This document shows positions 24,873-33,087 of a stretch of 64,000 nt of DNA, piece after piece; position 1 is the stretch's first letter, and each line of letters starts with the position of its first letter. The position numbers and the translations under genes were made by a program. The stretch is taken from positions 36,923 through 100,922 of the forward strand of contig JAVBLA010000015.1 of assembly GCA_031553775.1 (NCBI GenBank). Reading direction: 5' to 3'. Below the pieces are notes generated by a model, which was not told where the DNA came from, did no database searches, and was given only the letters and a program-made list of their open reading frames with translations. This DNA comes from JAISFI01 sp031553775 (lineage in GTDB: Bacteria; Bacteroidota; Bacteroidia; Bacteroidales; Azobacteroidaceae).

Positions 24873-25637
24873 CTACAGTAGTATTGTTTGCAAAACATCA
24901 GCAAAAATTGCGGCCATACGTTGTTGTATATAAGAATCCCTGCCTTGAATCGGATGAAAACCATGAAGTTCTCCTCCCATTTCCTGCCTGTCTATCCCAT
25001 AAAGAAGGCTCTGTTGAGTCTTAGTAACCGGATGAAGGCTGTTTTTGGAAAAACCTATATATTTATCAAATTCGACTAACGGAAATCCCCATTTTTCTGC
25101 TAGTTTTCGAATAGATTGGTTGTATATTGCTCTTCCATCGTGCCAATGGGTACATAATATAATTACAGCAGGTTTTCCTGTTTTTGTTTTATAGTATTTT
25201 GAAGAAGGATTATTTCTTAATTCATAGCATTCGGTAAGGTATCTCTTAATAACATAATCATATGCTGCCGCATAATTGCTTCTGTCAAAAGGAGTTTTAT
25301 AGTCCAGGTAATTTTCGCGCAATTGAGATTCATCGAATACATCTTTATCATGTACCTGCATAATTACCAATGCATCGAATTCTTCTAATTCTTCTGGGGA
25401 ATATAAGGTGCCATCTATCATTCTATTTGCAGTATTAGCAATGGCTTCACCTCCAATAGCACGATTAATGGGCAATGCGCCAACTTTTTCACATCCCATT
25501 TCGAACCACGTATTTTTGGGTATTGCAAAAGATGCTCCGGTTAAAAGTATTTTACGTTTGGTAATAGTAGAATCGTTTATTTGAGCAAAGCTATTGATAG
25601 CTATTACCGCACAAAGTAATAATATTATTCTTTTCAT
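24873..25637 (-). CDS. Secreted SGNH-like (DUF5040-type) protein
   Basis: A 254-residue protein with signal peptide MKRIILLLCAVIAINSFAQ; the start at 25637 is chosen for this reason. The block ILLTGASFAIPKNTWFE carries a Gly-x-Ser in the position of the SGNH/GDSL nucleophile, followed by NRAIGGEAIANTA (second block, Gly/Asn). A C-terminal Asp/His pair could be GFHPIQGRD or GELHGFHP. The pattern matches a Bacteroidota family labelled DUF5040, regarded as SGNH-like hydrolases, probably carbohydrate esterases. It is convergent with the beta-helix gene and upstream of nothing obvious. It is probably accessory to glycan degradation; the substrate is unknown. Confidence 0.65.
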   Translation of the reverse strand: MKRIILLLCAVIAINSFAQINDSTITKRKILLTGASFAIPKNTWFEMGCEKVGALPINRAIGGEAIANTANRMIDGTLYSPEELEEFDALVIMQVHDKDVFDESQLRENYLDYKTPFDRSNYAAAYDYVIKRYLTECYELRNNPSSKYYKTKTGKPAVIILCTHWHDGRAIYNQSIRKLAEKWGFPLVEFDKYIGFSKNSLHPVTKTQQSLLYGIDRQEMGGELHGFHPIQGRDSYIQQRMAAIFADVLQTILL

Positions 25638-25800
25638 GAAAACAGTGATAAATAATATCCGCCACCACATTGATTAATAAGGGTAGTTGGACATTGATTA
25701 AAATTACAGGTCTGAATATTTGATTATGCAAAGATAAAAATTAATTATTATTGTACAATCAAATATTCAGATGTGTAAAATAGAGACACAGTATATAGTC

Positions 25801-27534
25801 TTATTCTGTTAACCGCTTAAAAGAAATGCCGGATATATTGTTTCCCAGTTTTTCCAGATCATCGACCGATAGCGCCTGAAGTCCGGATACTTTATCCTTG
25901 TAATTCGTACTGTTGCCGTATAATTTAATAATATCTTCGGCAACGAATTCGCAGGGAGCATTGATGCCGTCGCTTAAATCCCAGACTTCTTCAATGTTAT
26001 CCAAACGCATGCTGATGTTTTTGTATCCTCTTTTTTCTAACTCTCCTGCCAGTTCTTTCTTTCCTACACGGGCATTCAGATGATATGCCAGTTTAGAGGG
26101 ATCAACGCCGGGATAGTATGTTTGAATCGCTTTTATGATATCTTTATCTATCCGGTCGATTGTTGAAGCGGGAGGATTGAACTGCCAATATACCAGGGGA
26201 ACATTTCTGTTCAGAATTTCGTATACCGGTTCCGAAATCAGGTATTCGTTCAATGTAATACCCTGTATGTTTTCTGATGGAATCAATGAATCGTTTTTGT
26301 GAATGAATTCTAATGACATATAAGTGGACAGATCATACATTTTAGCCATGCTGCCGGGTGTTCTCAGTACATAGCTTTGCACACCCGGGATCTCATTTGC
26401 CTGAGCACTTATCTTATTAATTTGTTTATTCAGAATACCGCTTTCCCAATCTGCAATCATGCGGACAGTATCAAGTTCCTGGCTATTGTAATCGATCAGG
26501 TGATTCTTCAGGGTATTTATGTCTTTCTCCGATCCATGATTGGTATACTGGATATAAAACGATCCGCAGGCATATTCTTCAGGTTCTGAATGGTTTAGTA
26601 CCCTTCTGGCATAGGATTCGCTGTGTACATTTTCGTCTACTCCGGCAATGATGATATTTCTTACCTGATGATCCTGAATAAATTTTTTATACGCTTCCGG
26701 AAGTTCCAGAATTTTGATCCAGGCAACACCTACATTGGCCATGGATGCATCGTAGCCTAATGTTGCATAGGCCGGATATCCGTTCGATCCGGAGTAATCC
26801 AGGATAGATTGGATTTCTTTACAGCTATTTACAGAGACCAGAAAATGGATGGGTAGGACCGGTGCTTTCATCGTTGCCGAAAAATAAGGAATATTGGGTG
26901 TCCCGGTCGATATGATCACATTTTCAACAGGTGTGTTTTCTCCTAAGGCCTGGTTGTACAGTTCTACGGTATATTGAATCGATTTTTCTAAAAAATCAGG
27001 GGTTCCCCATACGGGTGAGGGACCTCCTCCGGGACCTATTTCCCAGGTGTGACTTACTCCGGGTGCCAGACTGGAAAGAGATTTTTGTATGGCGTACTCC
27101 GCACTCATTCCTCCGTTCAACCGGAAGATATCCAATCCCCGGTATTCTTCTTTACCTATATGGTAGCATGTGAGTTGATCTTTACCGGTAATACGGAAAT
27201 AAGAAGCGTAATGTAATGTTTTATCTTTGTCTTCTACAAACACGCCGATGGCATGAAAAGGTGTGTCTTTTCCAATCTCCCATTCGAGTTCCGAACGATT
27301 TGTTTTTTTGATAACAGGTTCTCCTGTAATAGAAAGATCTTTCAGGATAACAGCATACGCATCTTTCCCCGATATTTTTATCCGGACAGTTTCTCCTGTT
27401 TTGTAAATCGTTTTTTCGATGTTGACGAGTACGGGATTATTTCCTATGGTTATTGTTGACTTATTTTTATAGTCAACAGATTCGCAACCTATCCATACAA
27501 TGGACAGGAAAATGATAATCATTAAGTTTTTCAT
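25801..27534 (-). CDS. Uncharacterised PUL lipoprotein, paralogue B (no family recognised)
   Basis: A 577-residue lipoprotein (lipobox IGC at Cys17). I do not recognise the family. Residues of about 30-130 look like an Ig-like beta-sandwich (TIGNNPVLVNIEKTIYKTGE). From about 145 the protein aligns along its whole length with its neighbour at 27541. Shared blocks include EYRGLDIFRLNGGMSAEYA, the glycine-rich PGGGPSPVW, PILPIHFL-like strands, GYPAYATLGYDASMANVGVA, IADWESGILNKQI, NEYL, YWQF and a C-terminal APCEFVAEDI. Conserved acidic residues (DWESG, NEY) and aromatics suggest an enzyme or glycan-binding role at the cell surface. It is the last gene of the GH89 PUL, six bases after its paralogue. 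Confidence 0.7.
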   Translation of the reverse strand: MKNLMIIIFLSIVWIGCESVDYKNKSTITIGNNPVLVNIEKTIYKTGETVRIKISGKDAYAVILKDLSITGEPVIKKTNRSELEWEIGKDTPFHAIGVFVEDKDKTLHYASYFRITGKDQLTCYHIGKEEYRGLDIFRLNGGMSAEYAIQKSLSSLAPGVSHTWEIGPGGGPSPVWGTPDFLEKSIQYTVELYNQALGENTPVENVIISTGTPNIPYFSATMKAPVLPIHFLVSVNSCKEIQSILDYSGSNGYPAYATLGYDASMANVGVAWIKILELPEAYKKFIQDHQVRNIIIAGVDENVHSESYARRVLNHSEPEEYACGSFYIQYTNHGSEKDINTLKNHLIDYNSQELDTVRMIADWESGILNKQINKISAQANEIPGVQSYVLRTPGSMAKMYDLSTYMSLEFIHKNDSLIPSENIQGITLNEYLISEPVYEILNRNVPLVYWQFNPPASTIDRIDKDIIKAIQTYYPGVDPSKLAYHLNARVGKKELAGELEKRGYKNISMRLDNIEEVWDLSDGINAPCEFVAEDIIKLYGNSTNYKDKVSGLQALSVDDLEKLGNNISGISFKRLTE

Positions 27535-27540
27535 CTTTTA

Positions 27541-29364
27541 TTATTCTTTTTTTAATATTACTCCGGGAGTTTCACTGCATATTGTTTCAAGATCTTCCAC
27601 CGAAACGGAAAGAAGGGATTGTATCCTGGTTTTGTAGTTGCCGGCACCGATATTGTTTACTATATCTTCGGCGGCTAGTTCGCAGGGGGCCTGCATGCCG
27701 TCGGAAGGATCCCATACGACCTGAGCTCCGCGCAGGGTGACCGATGCAAAGGGAATCCCGTTTGCAACTAATCCGTCTCTTAATTCCGTATTTCCATAGC
27801 CTGAATTGAGATAGAATTTCAACGAATTGAAATCTACGGACGGATAATGGGTGGTAATGGCCGTTTTAACGACACTAAAGACCCGGTCTATTGTAGCTCC
27901 TGTAGAAACGAATTGCCAGTATAATAAAGGTGTGAATCCTGTCAATAGTTCATATTGCGGTGAACAACCCAGGTATTCGTTCAGAATAACTCCTTTTACC
28001 GGCATTCCGTTTGAGGTGCTTTCATTCTGTTTGATGTTGAAAGCTGTAAGGGTGGAGGCCAGGTTATACAATGAGATCATATCGGCCGAACAACTCAGAC
28101 TGTAAGGCTGGGCTGTTGTTCCCGCTTTGATCGATTTTGAAAAATTTCCAATCTGCCGGTCCAGGATACCACTTTCCCAGTCGGCTATCAGTCTGTTATT
28201 GTCTAACTGCAAGGACTTGAAATCGTAGATCCTGCTGGAAAGGGCTTCCACATCTGATGCAGATCCATATTGAGTATATTGAATGTATAGCGACCCTTCT
28301 CCATATTCATAAGTGCGTGGTTCCGTGATGAGTTTTCGGGCATAAGATTCTCCGATGACTTTTTCTCCGACCCCGAGCAGGATTACTTCCTGTACCTGAT
28401 GGTCGTTCAGAAATTTCTTATATTCTTCCGGAAGATCCAATAATTTTACCCAGGCTACGCCCACATCTTTCATAGAGCCGTCATATCCGAGTGTGGCATA
28501 AGAGGGATAGCCGTTATTGTTGGCGTAATCCAGAACAGATTGTATTTCCTGTACTGTATTGGCCGACCCTAAAAAGTGTATTGGAAGGTAAGGCGCTTTC
28601 ATGGCCGAACTAAGGTACGAAACAGAAGGTACTCCGGTTCCGATGATAACGGTTTTTACCGGTGCAGTTGCCCCTAAAACTTCGTTATACATCTCTACTG
28701 TTTTGTTGATCGATCGGGGTAGGAAATCCGGGGTTACCAATACCGGTTCCGGTCCGCCTCCATTGCCCTGTTTCCAGGTATGTGAAATGCCTGATGCAAA
28801 TGATGCCAGGGATTTCTGTACCGCGAACTCGGCGCTCATTCCTCCGCTTAACAGAAAAATATCCAATCCCTTATATTGTTCTTTATCGATTTTGTAGGTG
28901 GTTAATGTCTTGTCGTCTGTTATTCGGACAAACGAAGTATTTAAAGTCCTTTTTATCCCATCGTCGAATGTGAATGTGAACTCAATACCGCACGAAGTAC
29001 CAGGCACAAGATTGCCAGGAATATTAAATGCAGATGCCACCGTGAACGATCTTGTTTCTTTTGCCGGTATATTGATTCCGCTCAGAATACTTGCATGGTA
29101 TATATCCGGCTTTTTAGCTAAAGATAAGTCATTGATATTGATTGACAAATCTTTGATTACTAAATCGGCATCCGAATTATTATACAGATTGAATGAACAG
29201 GAAACAGTTTCGCCTGGTTTGTATTCTCCTTTTCCGGTCTTGAAATTTTTGATTTCGATCATGACACTTGAGAAAGTACTGTCCGGGATATTTTCTTCCT
29301 CGCATCCAGCCAGAAAGGAAGCAGCCAGCAGCAACACGATATATTTGATTTTTTTTATATTCAT
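27541..29364 (-). CDS. Uncharacterised PUL lipoprotein, paralogue A (no family recognised)
   Basis: A 607-residue lipoprotein (lipobox LAGC at Cys21). It is the paralogue of the next gene. An N-terminal Ig-like sandwich with a VKDLSIN-like strand pattern is followed by the same roughly 430-residue core: EQYKGLDIFLLSGGMSAEFA, GNGGGPEPV, GYPSYATLGYDGSMKDVGVA, LIADWESGILDRQI, LNEYLG, LYWQF, and DPSDGMQAPCELAAEDIV. The high conservation of G-G-M-S-A-E and D-W-E-S-G-I-L between the copies marks likely functional residues. It is seven bases after GH89 and clearly co-transcribed. The core might be a new glycoside hydrolase, esterase or surface glycan-binding fold; the sequence alone does not decide. 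Tandem duplication followed by divergence is the simplest origin. Confidence 0.72.
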   Translation of the reverse strand: MNIKKIKYIVLLLAASFLAGCEEENIPDSTFSSVMIEIKNFKTGKGEYKPGETVSCSFNLYNNSDADLVIKDLSININDLSLAKKPDIYHASILSGINIPAKETRSFTVASAFNIPGNLVPGTSCGIEFTFTFDDGIKRTLNTSFVRITDDKTLTTYKIDKEQYKGLDIFLLSGGMSAEFAVQKSLASFASGISHTWKQGNGGGPEPVLVTPDFLPRSINKTVEMYNEVLGATAPVKTVIIGTGVPSVSYLSSAMKAPYLPIHFLGSANTVQEIQSVLDYANNNGYPSYATLGYDGSMKDVGVAWVKLLDLPEEYKKFLNDHQVQEVILLGVGEKVIGESYARKLITEPRTYEYGEGSLYIQYTQYGSASDVEALSSRIYDFKSLQLDNNRLIADWESGILDRQIGNFSKSIKAGTTAQPYSLSCSADMISLYNLASTLTAFNIKQNESTSNGMPVKGVILNEYLGCSPQYELLTGFTPLLYWQFVSTGATIDRVFSVVKTAITTHYPSVDFNSLKFYLNSGYGNTELRDGLVANGIPFASVTLRGAQVVWDPSDGMQAPCELAAEDIVNNIGAGNYKTRIQSLLSVSVEDLETICSETPGVILKKE

Positions 29365-29370
29365 CAGTTT

Positions 29371-31569
29371 TTATTTTATAATTTCAGATCTATATTTCAG
29401 ATACATTTTTTTTGCCATCTCATATCCGTTTTTCCCGGGATTGCAGGGATAGGAAGAGGTTCTTTCCGTCCATCCCTTTTCAAATGCGGTTACTTTTTCA
29501 TGAAAAGCTTTTTCATCGAAAATCGTTTTGTTTTCCAGGGAATGTAAAGCATCTTCGATAAACATTTGCCACCGGGGCAGGTAATAGTCTTTGGTCAATC
29601 CGGCCCAGGAGCGGTTGGCGTAATCGTTCAGACTTTGGTCTTGATCTCCCCAGGTGGTGATTAATGTCCGGGCATTCTTCTCGTAATAGTTCTTTTCATT
29701 TTCGCCGGTGCCGAAGTTGCGGGCGGATGCGATCCATTTTCCGGTTAAAAATGCCGGTTCGGAAGCAAGCAGCATATCCAGGTCATTCAACAGTTCGATC
29801 ATTTGCATCCCTGTCTGTTCTGCCATTATTTTATTTTGTTTAAAGTATGCTTCTGCGAAGCGGTCGCGCAATGCCAGGAAGTGATTTCCTAAGACCTGAC
29901 GCCCGGTGTTTACCAAATCGAAAGTATACATACTCCTGTCTGTAGCTTGTGATTGTAGCATCTTTTCCCAGATCTTACATAATATTTGGTTCCGGTAGCA
30001 AATATCCGGGTTGGTAGTCCAGTTTCCATGGTCCTGAAACGACGGACGGGAGTTGGTCAGGGTTCCCTGTCCCAACCCGGTCGGTTCTATATAAATCGAA
30101 TCGTACAGAATTTTCCATGCATTCCGCATTTCCGTATCAATTTGTCCGGCATGGCGGTCGGCAAGTTTTTCAATCCAGTGAATATCGGATTCCTTTTTGT
30201 CCCATGCTTTTTCAAAAACATATTCGTACATGAACGGGTTTGCATCGAAGCCTTCCAGTGTGGCACCCAGTCCGGAAAAATTATATCCTCCATTTTTGAA
30301 TACATTTTCGATGCGCTCACCCACTTCCTTCATATTTCCGGCCAGCATGGTATTTCCGCCGAAGTTTCCCAAATAGCACCACAAATAAGGCCTGTTATGG
30401 AAGGCATTGGTTTGCTTCCATACTTCTGTATTTTCACAGAAATAATCGAGTAGCAGGAGCTTATCCTGAGGAACAGCTTCCAGATATGCTTTTATTCTCA
30501 GATCCGTCCATTTTTGCCGGTCCATATAAAACAACCAGGTCATTTGCAACCACCTGGCATCCGGATCTGCCAGTTGAAGTGAATGGAAAATGTTTTTTGA
30601 AACACTTGCCAAAAACTCCGGTTCCCAATTAGGCGGATCGATTTCATTAAATGGATCGATCCCGTAAATATGATCGGTTCCGAACAGTTTGGTCTGTTCA
30701 CTCAGGAATTCTTTCTGGATGGTTTCAAATAATGGATCCAGCGGGTCTAGAAAATGACTTCTGTATCTGTCGGCAAATCCTCCCCAAGGACTTGTTCCGG
30801 ATATTTTCGCGTCTGGATAAATCCGTTTTAATTCACCTGGAACATGTCCCGAAAAAGCAGGAAGAACAGGCGTCATGTTCAATTCTCGTTCCCTTTGAAC
30901 AATTTTTTGCTGCAGTTCTTTTTGATTATTTAACCATGAATGGGGCAGAGGACCTTGCCAATAATCCAGGTTCGACATGCGATGCCATGGAAGATGTGCG
31001 GGTCCGGTAAAATAATTCCGGATTTCGTTATCTGTTAGTCCTAGCTTACACCACACGTTATACCAAACCGCTTCCTGACCCGTGATAGCCAGCGGCATAT
31101 TCACTCCATTCAGGGCCATCCAGTCGATTAAACGCTCCCAATCTTTCCACTCCCACCAGGGCATGGTATATCCGAAGGTGCAGTAATTCAGGAAAAACCT
31201 GTTCTTACATCTGGCTTTAACCGATATTTTTTCGTTTACCACCGGTAGTTTATCCGGCATTTGTATATCATGTGCGGAATACCAGGAAACGGTTACCAGG
31301 CAGAAGTTTTTCAGATAATGATTCAATCCCACAGCCATGGAATTGGAGTTATTACCCTTGATGACAATTTTCCCGTTTTTTGATTCGATCTCATAGAAAT
31401 CCGCCTCATTATCAGTCGTTTTTATTTCTTCGAAAACGAACTTCTCTGCATGTTCCGGTATCAATCGTTGTACCAGTTCTTCCACTGGCAGTTTTTTTGA
31501 AGAGCATCCGGTTAGAATGCAGAAAAATACAATTATTAACAATGAATTTTTCATGCCTGTATCTGTCAT
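29371..31569 (-). CDS. GH89 alpha-N-acetylglucosaminidase lipoprotein
   Basis: A 732-residue homologue of human NAGLU, removing terminal alpha-linked GlcNAc. A signal with lipobox ILTGC (Cys22) anchors it. The family N-terminal domain is followed by the TIM barrel with NYCTFGYTMPWWEWKDWERL and MALNGVNMPLAITGQEAVWY. The two likely catalytic Glu are E309 in GIDPFNEIDPP and E439 in GLGATLEGFDANP, at positions corresponding to the acid/base and nucleophile known in GH89. A helical C-terminal domain completes it. Its ATG overlaps the previous stop (ATGA), so translation is coupled; an ATG at 31554 is an alternative. In this PUL it could act on GlcNAc-alpha-1,4-Gal-capped mucin or on heparan-type chains. 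Confidence 0.93.
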   Translation of the reverse strand: MTDTGMKNSLLIIVFFCILTGCSSKKLPVEELVQRLIPEHAEKFVFEEIKTTDNEADFYEIESKNGKIVIKGNNSNSMAVGLNHYLKNFCLVTVSWYSAHDIQMPDKLPVVNEKISVKARCKNRFFLNYCTFGYTMPWWEWKDWERLIDWMALNGVNMPLAITGQEAVWYNVWCKLGLTDNEIRNYFTGPAHLPWHRMSNLDYWQGPLPHSWLNNQKELQQKIVQRERELNMTPVLPAFSGHVPGELKRIYPDAKISGTSPWGGFADRYRSHFLDPLDPLFETIQKEFLSEQTKLFGTDHIYGIDPFNEIDPPNWEPEFLASVSKNIFHSLQLADPDARWLQMTWLFYMDRQKWTDLRIKAYLEAVPQDKLLLLDYFCENTEVWKQTNAFHNRPYLWCYLGNFGGNTMLAGNMKEVGERIENVFKNGGYNFSGLGATLEGFDANPFMYEYVFEKAWDKKESDIHWIEKLADRHAGQIDTEMRNAWKILYDSIYIEPTGLGQGTLTNSRPSFQDHGNWTTNPDICYRNQILCKIWEKMLQSQATDRSMYTFDLVNTGRQVLGNHFLALRDRFAEAYFKQNKIMAEQTGMQMIELLNDLDMLLASEPAFLTGKWIASARNFGTGENEKNYYEKNARTLITTWGDQDQSLNDYANRSWAGLTKDYYLPRWQMFIEDALHSLENKTIFDEKAFHEKVTAFEKGWTERTSSYPCNPGKNGYEMAKKMYLKYRSEIIK

Positions 31570-33008
31570 TTTTTTACAATATCGATGGTAACACCCGCTT
31601 TCCGGAACATTTCTTCGGTAAGAGGAATATTTGCACCAAGTGTAATTGTATTCAGTTTTTTTAATTTTTTCAGTACTGACAGATCAACATCTTTTGAGAT
31701 AACTTCTCCTGGTGAGAACTGACTTCCTTGTGTAATTGTCAGTCTTTCAAGTTTGATACAGGGTAGCAGATCGATCAGACTTTTGATTCCTCCTGAGATT
31801 TCCAGGTCTGTAAAATCTTCCATATTTTCGCAGGTCGGAAGATATTGAGGTGCATTTAACCAAGTGTCCCACCAGTCAAGGAACTCATGATTCATCGAAT
31901 TATTCACCCAGTCGAAATTACCTGTTTTAGGTCCCATAATATTGGCATGAGCCCGTGAAATGGAATACTTCATATTCAGGTCGTAAAAGAAAGGAATATT
32001 GGCAGGACGTTGGTTGGCTTGAGGAATATATTGTTCTGCCAACGATTTGGTTTTTATCCGGATAAATTTGTCCGGTCCGGTCTGGTCCTCGCTTATCAGA
32101 TTGATTTTGATATCGGATGACTGGTTGAGGGGCAGATTGGCAGCATAGCTATAGGCGTTTACAGAAAAAATATCCGATATTTCCAGACCATCCCTGTCGG
32201 TGTACGAAATTTTTACTTTATCTACAACGGAAGGAAATATCCATTGGATAATTGCAGAACTTGCACTGCTGGCACCTGTTTTAGGTTCGACCGGAATATC
32301 GCTCAGGTCGATATTTCCTGTTTTGATTCCGACCTGACGGGAATAATTCCAGTAATCTCCGGCTGAAGAAGTTCTTCCCAAAGCCCTGAAATAGTAACTG
32401 GTATTGGTCTCGAGATTGAAGCTTTCAGTAAATGTACCTTGTAGTTCACTTACCGTTTTAATCCGTTTAAATGTGCTGCCGCTGTTTCCTTCGGGTACGG
32501 CGTTGATCTGTCCGGGAAATTTATTGGTACTGTATACAATCCCGATTTCCTGCGATTGTGAACCAATGTCATTGACACTATAGGAAAAGGTGATATCGGC
32601 AATGATACCCAGGCGGATCTCTACTTTTTCAATTTTCAGGCTCATATTTGGTATGGCCATCAGATCCATAGTTGTAAATTTACGGATATCCCCGTAAATT
32701 GTATCTAAAGAGATAAAAGGTCCGTCTGCCCAGATTTTATATTTGGAGGGATATATTTTTGTGTTTTGGAAGGTGCCGTCGGGCAAGGCTTTATACTCCA
32801 GGGGTTGGGCATAAGAACCGTATTCCATGTCCAATAATTTGATTTTGGCTCCATAATATTCCGTACAGATCGTATCTCCCGTGTTTTTGTCGATAAAAGC
32901 GCCTTTGTATCCTCCGGTCAGGTCGTCTACGCGGTCGTCTATTTCACAACCGGTGAATACCAGTATACAGAGGATGAGGGTGATTGGCTTTATATTTATT
33001 GTTTTCAT
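31566..33008 (-). CDS. DUF3823-type surface lipoprotein of the GH89 PUL
   Basis: A 480-residue lipoprotein. The start at 33008 gives MKTINIKPITLILCILVFTG with the lipobox Cys at 21; the longer frame carries the repeat-derived FSIFNSQFSIFN and is rejected. The first 200 residues (GGYKGAFIDKNTGDTICTEY, PDGTFQNTKIYPSKYKIWAD) match DUF3823, a family encoded after SusD in Bacteroidota PULs and regarded as surface glycan-binding. A second FN3-like section and a C-terminal region (LEISGGIKSLIDLLPCIKLE, LTLGANIPLTEEMFRKAG) with leucine-rich-repeat-like spacing follow. It is separated from SusD by about 80 bases containing a family A repeat and is coupled to GH89 by ATGA. Confidence 0.72.
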   Translation of the reverse strand: MKTINIKPITLILCILVFTGCEIDDRVDDLTGGYKGAFIDKNTGDTICTEYYGAKIKLLDMEYGSYAQPLEYKALPDGTFQNTKIYPSKYKIWADGPFISLDTIYGDIRKFTTMDLMAIPNMSLKIEKVEIRLGIIADITFSYSVNDIGSQSQEIGIVYSTNKFPGQINAVPEGNSGSTFKRIKTVSELQGTFTESFNLETNTSYYFRALGRTSSAGDYWNYSRQVGIKTGNIDLSDIPVEPKTGASSASSAIIQWIFPSVVDKVKISYTDRDGLEISDIFSVNAYSYAANLPLNQSSDIKINLISEDQTGPDKFIRIKTKSLAEQYIPQANQRPANIPFFYDLNMKYSISRAHANIMGPKTGNFDWVNNSMNHEFLDWWDTWLNAPQYLPTCENMEDFTDLEISGGIKSLIDLLPCIKLERLTITQGSQFSPGEVISKDVDLSVLKKLKKLNTITLGANIPLTEEMFRKAGVTIDIVKK

Positions 33009-33016
33009 ACTTAAAT

Positions 33017-33053
33017 AATTGAAAATTGAAAATTGAGAATTGAAAATTGAAAA
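33017..33053. repeat. Family A repeat between SusD and the DUF3823 gene
   Basis: Four AATTGAAA/AATTGAGA units in a row, without an inverted partner, in the 79-base gap of the PUL operon. Read on the minus strand it becomes the false N-terminal extension of the DUF3823 gene. Confidence 0.75.
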
Positions 33054-33087
33054 TGAAGGGTGCATTTTGTTTTTATTCTTTTTGTGA

